Part shown: piece by piece, positions 1 through 7,774 of the stretch
Position numbering within the stretch: position 1 is the first letter of the stretch
How the letters are laid out: every line of letters starts with the position of its first letter
From: Brachyspira sp.
GTDB lineage: Bacteria > Spirochaetota > Brachyspiria > Brachyspirales > Brachyspiraceae
Length of the DNA: 47,142 nucleotides
Direction of reading: 5' to 3'
NCBI RefSeq assembly: GCF_029258575.1
Contig: NZ_JARHYI010000033.1
Span: forward strand, 1 to 47,142
Program-made: the position numbers and the translations under genes
Notes under the pieces: model-generated
Database searches by the model: none
Told to the model about the DNA's origin: nothing
What the model saw: only the letters and a program-made list of their open reading frames with translations

Positions 1-80
1 TGTAATAATATTATTTGTAAAAATCATGCATTTCATTATATTATAAAAATATTTAATGTCAATTTTGATTTAAATAATAT

Positions 81-1925
81 TTATTTCATTTTAAAGAAAG
101 TCATAATATGTTTTAAATTTTGAGCATGTTCTAATAACTCTTTGGCTGAACTACTAGTTTCATCAACTAAAGTGGCATTTTGCTGCGTTATACCATCTAT
201 TTTTGATACTGCAATATTTACCTGATCAACACCTGTTTGCTGTTCTACTGCAGTGGTGCTTATCTCTTGCATTATCTTTGCCGTATTATCTATCTTAGAT
301 TGTATATCATTAAATATAGATTGAGATTCTCTAGCTGTTTCTGCTGATTTATTAATTTTCTCGTAAATATTTTCTATAAGTAATGTTATATTTTTAGCTG
401 ATGACTGAGAGTTTTGAGCCAAATTTCTAACCTCGCTAGCAACAACCGCAAAACCTCTTCCCTGATCTCCAGCTCTTGCAGCCTCTACTGAAGCATTCAA
501 AGCAAGTATATTAGTTTGAAAAGCTATATCTTCTATGGTTTTGGTTATACTTTTTATTTTTTCGCTGGATTCATAAACTTCTTCTATATTCTTAGTTGTT
601 TCAGATATTACATTTGCACCGTTTTCTACAGCTTTTTTAGATGATATCATCATATCATTTCCTTCTATGGAATGAGAAGCAGAAGATTTTATAGTCGAAG
701 CCATCTCCTCTATAGCTGATGAAGTTTCTTCAAGGCTTGCTGCCTGTGATTCAGTTCTTGCAGATAAATCATCACTTCCTTGTGTTAGCAATTCAGCTGC
801 CTCATGAATTTTTTCTGAAGTATCATTAACTTCATTTATAATTTTAGATAAAGCATTTCTCATATTTTTGAAAGAATAAGCTATATCACCTATTTCATTT
901 TTTTGAAATTTAAACTCCCTCAGTATAAATGCTCCCTTTGCCATCTCTTCAGATTCTTCTACAATTATTTTTAAAGGTTTTATAATTTTATTTATATATA
1001 AAAATCCTATAATTGAACTTAATATAAGCCCTATAATTCCTATTATAATTCCAACCATCAAAATTTTAGAACTTTTTTTATCAATGAAATTTAAAGGCAT
1101 AGAAAAAGCTAGATACCAAGGCTGATTTTTCATAGCATTGTATAAACATACTTCAGTCATATTATCATTTTGAAATTCCAATTTTCCTTCTTTACTATTT
1201 ACTATAGTTTTTACTTCAGAAGGAGCTAGTTTTCCAACTTCGCTAGGTACATTATGCATCACAAGTAAAGTATCTTTATTGAATACCCATAATCTTATCC
1301 AATGAGTTAATACATCTCCAGCTGTTGCAGATATTTCATCTATAATTTTCTGCCAATCCAATATAACAAGCATACCTCCCAAATATATATTATCATTTCT
1401 TGATCTAATAGGTGATATTATAGCAGTTATCCATTTTCCATCATCGGTTTTATATATAGAATCTGATAAACTAGGCTCTTTTACAGCATCATATTTTTGC
1501 CATAAATCAGGATATAGATCCGATACATTTTTACCTACATCTTTATTATTGTTTTCTGAATTATTTATTATTTTTCCATTAGCTTCTATTAAAGATAAGC
1601 TTTTTACATAAGGATTTTTTCCACTCATTAATTTTAAAATAGGAAACATGTTCTTTTCTGTTTCTATGTTTCTATTTTGCATATAATTAATTACAAATGT
1701 AAGAGAAGAGTAAGTATCTGATAAAATCAATTGATTTTCAACTAAAGATTCAAAAAAAGTACAATAGCCTTTTACTGTTGTAGCAAATCCGCTATATGAA
1801 GCATCATCTATTGCTTTTTTTGACATATTTACTAATGTAAATATTGAAACGAATAGAAGTAACGATATAAAAGTATTAACAACTAAAGGAATTTGAATAT
1901 TGAGGCTGTGAAATTTTTTCTTCAT
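81..1925 (-). CDS. Methyl-accepting chemotaxis protein
   Basis: A 614-residue transmembrane chemoreceptor that senses extracellular ligands and controls the CheA kinase. An N-terminal membrane segment lies at about residues 12-33. It is followed by a periplasmic sensor region of about 250 residues, probably dCache-like, and a second membrane segment at about 288-312. A HAMP domain follows, and then a long cytoplasmic coiled-coil signalling domain. The signalling domain contains the diagnostic hairpin tip [19 protein letters not shown] followed by [16 protein letters not shown]. The start is supported by AGGAG about nine bases upstream. The gene stands alone, divergent from the pyruvate oxidoreductase operon. 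The ligand cannot be deduced. Family assignment is very secure. Confidence 0.96.
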   Translation of the reverse strand: MKKKFHSLNIQIPLVVNTFISLLLFVSIFTLVNMSKKAIDDASYSGFATTVKGYCTFFESLVENQLILSDTYSSLTFVINYMQNRNIETEKNMFPILKLMSGKNPYVKSLSLIEANGKIINNSENNNKDVGKNVSDLYPDLWQKYDAVKEPSLSDSIYKTDDGKWITAIISPIRSRNDNIYLGGMLVILDWQKIIDEISATAGDVLTHWIRLWVFNKDTLLVMHNVPSEVGKLAPSEVKTIVNSKEGKLEFQNDNMTEVCLYNAMKNQPWYLAFSMPLNFIDKKSSKILMVGIIIGIIGLILSSIIGFLYINKIIKPLKIIVEESEEMAKGAFILREFKFQKNEIGDIAYSFKNMRNALSKIINEVNDTSEKIHEAAELLTQGSDDLSARTESQAASLEETSSAIEEMASTIKSSASHSIEGNDMMISSKKAVENGANVISETTKNIEEVYESSEKIKSITKTIEDIAFQTNILALNASVEAARAGDQGRGFAVVASEVRNLAQNSQSSAKNITLLIENIYEKINKSAETARESQSIFNDIQSKIDNTAKIMQEISTTAVEQQTGVDQVNIAVSKIDGITQQNATLVDETSSSAKELLEHAQNLKHIMTFFKMK

Positions 1926-2129
1926 AATTATATTCTCCTAAATGCTGATATGATATAAAATTGATAATGTAATATTTATATACTTATATATATAAGTATA
2001 ATAATTTAAATATTCTATGTCAAATTTTGAATATTTTTTATTTTTGATAATTATGTATTTATGATTATAATTAATTTGTCTTTTAGCAAAAATATATATA
2101 ATAATATAGTTAAATAATTTATAATTAGT

Positions 2130-2157
2130 TTGACTTTTATATTATTTATAGTACAAT
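2130..2157 (+). promoter_or_regulatory. Candidate sigma-70 promoter of the pyruvate oxidoreductase operon
   Basis: TTGACT at 2130-2135 and TACAAT at 2152-2157 are separated by 16 bases, close to the sigma-70 consensus. The predicted start is near 2164, giving a leader of roughly 85 bases that contains the FNR-like boxes. Confidence 0.5.
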
Positions 2158-2165
2158 ATAAATAT

Positions 2166-2204
2166 ATTGATGTATATTAATTTTATGAATTGATATACAT
2201 CAAT
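2166..2204. promoter_or_regulatory. Two FNR/CRP-like boxes in a 12-bp inverted repeat
   Basis: Box 2 at 2190-2203 reads TTGATATACATCAA, a perfect match to the FNR consensus TTGAT-N4-ATCAA. Box 1 at 2167-2180 reads TTGATGTATATTAA, with one mismatch. Together they form a perfect 12-bp inverted repeat (2166-2177 with 2193-2204) around a 15-base loop. They lie just downstream of the candidate promoter, a position that suits repression of that promoter. They could also serve activation of another start. A plain RNA hairpin is the alternative reading. Confidence 0.5.
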
Positions 2205-2250
2205 GTTTATTCCCAAAATCTCATTTTAATTAAATAAAGGAGAAATAATT

Positions 2251-3288
2251 GTGAAACTCCCAAAAGTCAATGATTTAGGCTTTTTCGAGATTCGTCTCGA
2301 AAGTATAGGTGGAATGGGTGCTAATAGTGCTGGTAAAATGCTTGCTGAAGTAGGTGTTTTAACTCAAGGTTTCTATGGTGCTGCATTCTCAAGTTATGGT
2401 TCAGAAAAGAAAGGTTCCCCTGTTAAATCTTTCGTAAGATTTTCTGAGTCAGAAGTTAGAGTAAACTCTACGGTAGAAGAACCACATATTGTGGCAGTGT
2501 TCCATATGAATCTTCTTAAAAACCCGTTAACTTTAGCTGGTGTTAAGGAAGATGCTATTGTTATTTTTAACACTAATAAAACACCTGATGAGGCAAGAGA
2601 CTTTGCTAAATTACATGGCGGTAAAGTAGTATGTATTGATGCTATTAAAATTGCTAATGATTTGAAACTTCCTTCACAGGCTGCTAATACTATCATAATG
2701 GGTGCTATGGTTAATCAGCTTGATTTCATAGATTCTGCTAAATTTGAAGATCAAATCAGAAAACAATTTGGCGGAAGAAAAGCTGAATTAGTAGAGCCTA
2801 ATATCGAAGCTTTCAGAAGAGGCGGTAAAGATTCTGTTGTTAAAGAATTCGCTGCTGATGGAAAATATCCTTATATTCCTTATAAAAAACCAGAACCTGT
2901 ATATGGTAAAAACAATCAATTAACAGGTGGTTATATAAATGCTGCAGGTAACTCTACTTTGAAAGATTTACAAGTTACTCGTACTGGTAATATCCCTGTA
3001 TTCAATCCTAAAAATTGTATAGATTGTGCTCAGTGTGAATGTGTTTGTCCTGACCTTTGTATAGTTTGGGAAAGAGGTGTTGATAGAAAAGATGCTTCTA
3101 AGACAAATGTTATGAACATGATGGGTATAGATTATCAGTATTGTAAAGGCTGTTTGAAATGTGTTAGAGCTTGTCCTAAAGGACCTTATGCTCCTAAACA
3201 ACTTCCTAAAGAAGAACAAGCTTTAAGAATAGAAGTAGAAGCAGAATGTAATGTTGAAGAACTTACATACAAACGTTATAAAAATTAA
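2251..3288 (+). CDS. Pyruvate:ferredoxin (flavodoxin) oxidoreductase, fused gamma-delta subunits
   Basis: A 345-residue protein that works with the next gene to oxidise a 2-oxoacid, most likely pyruvate, to acyl-CoA and CO2, passing electrons to ferredoxin or flavodoxin. Residues 1 to about 200 are the gamma domain (start of the domain: IRLESIGGMGANSAGKML). About 250-345 form a delta-type ferredoxin domain with two 4Fe-4S motifs, CIDCAQCECVCP and CKGCLKCVRACP. The start is GTG at 2251, with AGGAG eight bases upstream. The gene lies 13 bases before the alpha-beta gene, so they form an operon. Gamma and delta are often separate polypeptides; here they are fused. Substrate could also be another 2-oxoacid, but pyruvate fits a fermentative anaerobe. 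Confidence 0.92.
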   Translation: MKLPKVNDLGFFEIRLESIGGMGANSAGKMLAEVGVLTQGFYGAAFSSYGSEKKGSPVKSFVRFSESEVRVNSTVEEPHIVAVFHMNLLKNPLTLAGVKEDAIVIFNTNKTPDEARDFAKLHGGKVVCIDAIKIANDLKLPSQAANTIIMGAMVNQLDFIDSAKFEDQIRKQFGGRKAELVEPNIEAFRRGGKDSVVKEFAADGKYPYIPYKKPEPVYGKNNQLTGGYINAAGNSTLKDLQVTRTGNIPVFNPKNCIDCAQCECVCPDLCIVWERGVDRKDASKTNVMNMMGIDYQYCKGCLKCVRACPKGPYAPKQLPKEEQALRIEVEAECNVEELTYKRYKN

Positions 3289-3301
3289 TAAGGAGCGATA
3301 A

Positions 3302-5566
3302 ATGGCTAACAAATATAATCTTGCTGAACAAGAAAATATACTTGAAAGTGGTAATGAATTAGCAGCCATTGCAGCCGCTCAAATCAATTATCACGTTATG
3401 GGTTATTATCCAATAACTCCTTCTACTCAGATTGCTGAGTACTTAGATGAAATGAAAGCTAATGGAAGACATAGTGTTTGTATGATTCCTGGTGACGGTG
3501 AACATGGTGCAGCTGGTATATGTTATGGTGCTACTACTGCTGGCGGTAGAGTATTCAATGCTACTTCTGCTAACGGTCTTCTTTATGCTATGGAACAATT
3601 ACCTGTTCAATCTGGTACTAGATTTCCTATGGTATTAAATGTTGTAAACAGAACTGTTTCTGGTCCATTAGATATTAAATGTGACCAATCTGATATTATG
3701 ATGGCTCTTAATACTGGTTGGATCATTATTATGGCTCATACTACTCAGATGGTTTATGACTTCAATATATTTGCTTTAAAAATTGCTGAGAGAGCTAAAT
3801 TACCTATCATAGTTTCTTCTGATGGTTTCTTTACTTCTCACCAAAAGAAAAAAATTCACCTCTTTAAAAATGATAAAGATGTTCAGGATTTCTTAGGTAC
3901 ATATACACCTGAAGTTACTTCTGTTGAACCAGGAAAAAATCCTGTTACAATCGGACCTTACATGAATGAAGATGAATTAACAGGAAGTAAATTACAGCTT
4001 TCTCAAGCTTTAGAAGATTCTAGACCTATTATTGAGGAAGTATTTGAAGAGTTCGCTTCTCTTTCTGGAAGAAAATATTCTCCTATAGAAACTTATAATA
4101 TGGAAGGTGCTGAAGTTGCTTTAATGCTTTGTGGTTCCGCTTATGAAACTGGTACTTTGGCTGTTGACGAAATGAAAAAAGTTAATCCTAATCTTAAAAT
4201 AGGTGCTTTTGCTATTACTCAGATTCGTCCTTTCCCTGAAAAAGAATTACAAAAATTACTTGCTAATGTTAAAGTTATTGTTGTTGGTGATAGACAGGAT
4301 ACTTATTCTGGTATGGGTGGTAATATGTCTACTGAAATAAGAGCCGCTCTTAAAAATGATGCTAATAACAAATCTACTATCGTTAGCAGAGTTTATGGTC
4401 TTGGTGGTACTGAGTTTACTCTTGACAAAGCTAAAGAATTATTTGATTTGGGTTTAAAAGAATTAGCTTCTGCTGGTTCTGTTTCTAAGCATGATTACTT
4501 AGAGCAATATATGGGTCATGCTGGTGTTGAAATGAAGCCTATTCATGAACCTCTTACTTTAGAGAGTCAAAAATCTGGTATTACTGTTACTATGAATGAA
4601 CAAACTCATAAACTTGAAGTTAAAGTTCCACCTCTTAGAGAGTTAACTGGTAAAGCTTATCGTTATGCTCAAGGTCATGGTGCTTGTAACGGTTGCGGTA
4701 TCTTCTCTGGTATTAATACTTTTATGAAAGGTATCGAGGGCGAGGTTGTTCTTTTAGTACATACTGGTTGTTCTATGGTTGTTACTACTGGGTATCCTTA
4801 CAGCTCTTATAGAACTACTTATGTTCACAACTTATTCCAAAATGGTGCTGCTACTCTTTCTGGTATTGTAGAAATGTATCATGAAAGAAAAAGAAGAGGA
4901 GAAATTCAGGGACCTGAAGATCCTACTTTCATAATGGTTACTGGTGACGGTGGTCATGATATAGGTATGGGACCTTCTATAGGTGCTGCTATTAGAAATC
5001 ACAAGATGATTATATTAGAATATGATAATGAAGGATACATGAATACTGGTAACCAATTATCATTCTCTACTCCTATAGGACATAGAACTTCTACTTCTAA
5101 TGTTGGTAAAGCTGAATTAGGTAAGCAGTTCAATCACAAAGATGTTGCTCAAATCTTTGCTGGATGTCATATACCTTATATTGCTACTGGATGTGAATCT
5201 TATCCTTTAGATTTAGTGAAAAAAGCTGCTAAAGCTCAATGGTATGCTAATCATCATGGTACTGCTTTTGTTAAGCTTCTTATAGCTTGTCCGTTAAACT
5301 GGAAATCTCCTGATGATATGGGTAAAGATGTTATTAAAGCTGCTGTTGACTCTTGTTTCTTCCCTCTATATGAGGTTGAACATGGGGTTACTACTATTAC
5401 TCAAATGGTAGCTGATGACAAAAAAATTCCTGTTTCTGAATGGTTAAAATTAATGGGTAAAACTAAACATATTCTTAAACATCAAGATTTACTTGAGGTT
5501 TTCCAAAAAGAAGTTGATAGAAGATGGATTAGATTAAAAGCTATGCATGAAAGTCCTGTTCTATAA
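3302..5566 (+). CDS. Pyruvate:ferredoxin (flavodoxin) oxidoreductase, fused alpha-beta subunits
   Basis: A 754-residue catalytic partner of the gamma-delta protein. Residues 10 to about 400 are the alpha domain (YYPITPSTQIAEYL near the N-terminus). About 440-754 form the TPP-binding beta domain. The beta part begins with a CNGCG cysteine pair and contains GDGGHDIGMGPS and EYDNEGYMNTGNQLSFSTP, the diphosphate/Mg binding region. Further cysteines that could complete the beta-subunit cluster are at HTGCS and ATGCES. RBS AAGGAG lies just upstream. Codon use is markedly biased, which suggests high expression. The gene ends at a strong hairpin terminator. Together the two genes give a two-polypeptide version of the usual four-subunit enzyme. 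Confidence 0.93.
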   Translation: MANKYNLAEQENILESGNELAAIAAAQINYHVMGYYPITPSTQIAEYLDEMKANGRHSVCMIPGDGEHGAAGICYGATTAGGRVFNATSANGLLYAMEQLPVQSGTRFPMVLNVVNRTVSGPLDIKCDQSDIMMALNTGWIIIMAHTTQMVYDFNIFALKIAERAKLPIIVSSDGFFTSHQKKKIHLFKNDKDVQDFLGTYTPEVTSVEPGKNPVTIGPYMNEDELTGSKLQLSQALEDSRPIIEEVFEEFASLSGRKYSPIETYNMEGAEVALMLCGSAYETGTLAVDEMKKVNPNLKIGAFAITQIRPFPEKELQKLLANVKVIVVGDRQDTYSGMGGNMSTEIRAALKNDANNKSTIVSRVYGLGGTEFTLDKAKELFDLGLKELASAGSVSKHDYLEQYMGHAGVEMKPIHEPLTLESQKSGITVTMNEQTHKLEVKVPPLRELTGKAYRYAQGHGACNGCGIFSGINTFMKGIEGEVVLLVHTGCSMVVTTGYPYSSYRTTYVHNLFQNGAATLSGIVEMYHERKRRGEIQGPEDPTFIMVTGDGGHDIGMGPSIGAAIRNHKMIILEYDNEGYMNTGNQLSFSTPIGHRTSTSNVGKAELGKQFNHKDVAQIFAGCHIPYIATGCESYPLDLVKKAAKAQWYANHHGTAFVKLLIACPLNWKSPDDMGKDVIKAAVDSCFFPLYEVEHGVTTITQMVADDKKIPVSEWLKLMGKTKHILKHQDLLEVFQKEVDRRWIRLKAMHESPVL

Positions 5567-5601
5567 TAAGTTAATTGCTTAGAAATAGAATATAAATAAA
5601 A

Positions 5602-5645
5602 AACGGCTGTTTATCTTAATATGGTAGGCGGCCGTTATTTTTTTA
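5602..5645 (+). terminator. Rho-independent terminator of the oxidoreductase operon
   Basis: AACGGCTG pairs with CGGCCGTT (8 bp, one G-U), followed by a T-rich run. It starts 36 bases after the stop codon. Confidence 0.8.
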
Positions 5646-5670
5646 TTTATTATCATTTATATATTTTGTA

Positions 5671-5836
5671 AGTTTTATTTTAATTATATTTTTTGCGTTA
5701 ACATAAATGTTAACAACTGACATAGCTTTATTCAAATTTTAAAATCTTTACTACGCACGCAGAGTGAAGTTAAAAATATAAACTTTATTTTAATTGCAAT
5801 TAGAATAATATTTTAAATTTTGTTTGTCGTGCGTTA
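5671..5836. repeat. Dispersed imperfect repeat, copy 1
   Basis: About 166 bases resembling 17486-17647. Shared blocks are the start (TTATATTTTTTGC), the central CGCACGCAGAGTRAAGTTA and the end CGTGCGT. In this copy ACGCACG (5753-5759) and CGTGCGT (5828-5834) form a perfect inverted repeat. There is no coding potential. It may be a small non-autonomous element or a decayed intergenic repeat; it sits beside a pseudogene. Confidence 0.55.
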
Positions 5837-6021
5837 AATTGATTAAAAATCTAAATAAAGTTTGGGTGGGTATGCTTTTATAATTTTAGTAAAAAGATAA
5901 ATATCAATTAAGAAAATTAAATTAAGATAGTAGGTTTAAAGGGTGGGATTTAAAGTGTATATAAAAAATCAAGGATATTTTTATAGTTGTCTTCTATTGT
6001 TTTTTATTTTATTATTTATAA

Positions 6022-6395
6022 ATGTATTATTCAAAAAATAAAAATTACAGATTTAGATGGGACTCTTCTCAATTCTAAAAAAGAAATTACAGATTATAGT
6101 AAAGAAATTTTATTAGAACTTATACATAATATGAATATTGAATTTGTAATATCTACAGTATGTCTTTTTGAAAGTATTGTACATTATAATGAGCTTTTAA
6201 ATAATAATAATTATTCTATAGTATTTAATGGAGTTTCTATATATGATAGTAAAGCCAATATCATATATTATAATAGAACTATAGAGTTGCTATGAGTAAT
6301 TCTGAAAAGGAACTAAAAAGTATGGCCAATTATACAACTTTATCAAATGATGAAAATGGGTAGGTAAATTTTTAGAAGATTTTTTTGAATTGTAA
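6022..6395 (+). pseudogene. Cof-type HAD phosphatase remnant, internally deleted and frameshifted
   Basis: The N-terminal part, read in the frame open from 5987, encodes ITDLDGTLLNSKKEITDYSK, the HAD motif I, and then residues like ESIVHYNELL and SIVFNGVSIYD typical of Cof hydrolases. After NIIYYNRTIE it jumps directly to AMSNSEKELKSMANYTTLSN, which belongs to the family's C-terminal end (GVAMGNA.ELK..A.YVT.SND). Most of the cap and core, perhaps 130-150 residues, is therefore missing. A further one-base loss in a G run near 6360 shifts the last residues (GKFLEDFFEL) out of frame. The usual TGR after motif I is TVC here. A dead gene. Confidence 0.8.
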
Positions 6396-6407
6396 TATTT
6401 TATAAAC

Positions 6408-6435
6408 TTGAAAAAAATACTATTTATAGTATACT
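6408..6435 (+). promoter_or_regulatory. Promoter with overlapping palindrome before the LUD gene
   Basis: TTGAAA (6408-6413), a 16-base spacer and TATACT (6430-6435). A palindrome, ATACTATTTATAGTAT, at 6417-6432 covers the spacer and part of the -10 element, so it is well placed to be an operator. The regulator is unknown. Confidence 0.5.
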
Positions 6436-6469
6436 TAAAATTAAGTTTATAAAATAAATGGGGGATTTT

Positions 6470-7102
6470 ATGACAGTTCAGGAAGAATATTTTCAAAAAT
6501 TATCTTTACTTTTAAAAGAAAAATTTACTAAAAAAGGCTTTGCTTTTGATAGTTTTAATAATAAAGAAGAAGCTAAGAAGTTTGTATTATCTCTTATAAA
6601 AGCAGATGATACTATCACTTTCGGCGGAAGCACTTCTGTTAATCAAATGGGTATATTGGAAGATTTAAAGAATTATAAAAATTTTATAGATAGAAATAAT
6701 AAAGATTTAAAAACTGAAGCTGAAATAAAAGCATTTACTTCAGATATTTATTTATGTTCTGCTAATGCTATAAGCAAAAATGGAGATATAGTTTCTACGG
6801 ATGGTTTTGGAAATAGAGTTGCTGCTATGACTTATGGACCTAAAAAAGTATTTTTGATTGTTGGAAAAAATAAAGTTTGTAATACAGAAAAAGAGGCATT
6901 AAAAAGAGTGAGAGATGTTGCTGCAGCTCAAAATTCAGTAAGATTTAAAGTTGATAATCCTTGTTGCATAGTAGATATGATTTGCGATGAAGAGAAATGC
7001 GATATAGAAAAGAGAATATGCTCAGCTACAGTCATAATCAATAAATGCAGTATCAAAGATAGAATACATATTATATTTATCAATGAGGAATTGGGTTTTT
7101 AA
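6470..7102 (+). CDS. LUD-domain (DUF162, YkgG-like) protein
   Basis: A 210-residue single-domain protein of the LUD family, related to LutC/YkgG of lactate utilisation. Recognisable parts are ITFGGSTSVNQMGI (about residues 55-70), ANAISKNGDIVSTDGFGNRVAAM and GPKKVFLIVGKNKV. I choose ATG 6470 because GGGGGA lies directly upstream. The earlier in-frame ATG at 6458 has no RBS and would place that RBS inside the coding region. There are no lutA/lutB neighbours, so a lactate role is not supported. Some relatives are stand-alone proteins of unknown function. The C-terminal part has several cysteines (CCIVDMICDEEKCDIEKRIC). The terminator stem overlaps the stop codon. Confidence 0.88.
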   Translation: MTVQEEYFQKLSLLLKEKFTKKGFAFDSFNNKEEAKKFVLSLIKADDTITFGGSTSVNQMGILEDLKNYKNFIDRNNKDLKTEAEIKAFTSDIYLCSANAISKNGDIVSTDGFGNRVAAMTYGPKKVFLIVGKNKVCNTEKEALKRVRDVAAAQNSVRFKVDNPCCIVDMICDEEKCDIEKRICSATVIINKCSIKDRIHIIFINEELGF

Positions 7103-7140
7103 GTTAATTAATATATAATTTTTTATATATTAATTAACTT
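7101..7140. terminator. Bidirectional terminator between convergent genes
   Basis: A perfect 17-bp stem (7101-7117 with 7124-7140) around a short T-rich loop. It fills the gap between the LUD gene and the minus-strand gene ending at 7141 and includes part of the LUD stop codon. All pairs are A/T except two G-C, but the placement between convergent stops is convincing. Confidence 0.65.
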
Positions 7141-7677
7141 TTATTTTAAAATTTGATTTTTATATTTTTCAAATAAAGTGCCAGAGAAGTCAGTTTTCTT
7201 AATGGCTTCTCTTAAACCTGTTATATCAATATTATATTGCTTCCCTTGATTATTTGGTTTTATTGATAAACTTTTACTGCCTATCAATTTTTGAAAGAAA
7301 TCTATAATTTCTTTTTCTTGAATAATGCCAAAAGCAGGAGATATTGTGTATAGTATATCAAATTTATCAGAAGAAGATCTCATAAAAGGTTCTACAGATC
7401 TATATGGTGCATTATTAAAACTATATTCCATAGGACTATTTTCATCTATATTTGTCTTGTACCAATTAATACTAACATTAAGTTGATTATTTCTTGATGC
7501 TATATATATTTCTACATCATTATTATTTTTTATAGTTATTGTTACAGCTTTAGTATCTGTATTATTATAAGTTATTGTTCTTACTTTCCAATTATTATAA
7601 TGTTTAGTTACAGCTGCTGGTAATGCCTGATAAGCAATTATCAATAATGATATAAATACAAATAAAAGTTTTTTCAT
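7141..7677 (-). CDS. Exported protein of unknown function
   Basis: A 178-residue protein with an N-terminal signal peptide (KKLLFVFISLLIIAYQALPA, probably cleaved near residues 21-23). The rest is a small soluble domain rich in Asn, Lys and beta-prone stretches. I do not recognise a family. The segment EIYIASRNNQ is nearly identical to a segment of the tandem-CAP protein at 17652-18476, but the rest does not match. It is probably periplasmic or secreted. Confidence 0.7.
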   Translation of the reverse strand: MKKLLFVFISLLIIAYQALPAAVTKHYNNWKVRTITYNNTDTKAVTITIKNNNDVEIYIASRNNQLNVSINWYKTNIDENSPMEYSFNNAPYRSVEPFMRSSSDKFDILYTISPAFGIIQEKEIIDFFQKLIGSKSLSIKPNNQGKQYNIDITGLREAIKKTDFSGTLFEKYKNQILK

Positions 7678-7774
7678 AATATTCTATATTCCTCTAATTT
7701 TTTTATTTAGCTATATATTATGTTTTCTATATCATTTTCGTTAAATGTTTGCAAATTATTAGAAATTAATATTT

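Larger units (their letters stand above)
1926..2250. other. Divergent AT-rich intergenic region
   Basis: This 325-base region separates the MCP gene from the pyruvate oxidoreductase operon. The half nearer the oxidoreductase contains a sigma-70-like promoter and two FNR/CRP-type boxes, listed separately. I see no gene and no clear sigma-28 motif facing the MCP. Confidence 0.6.
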
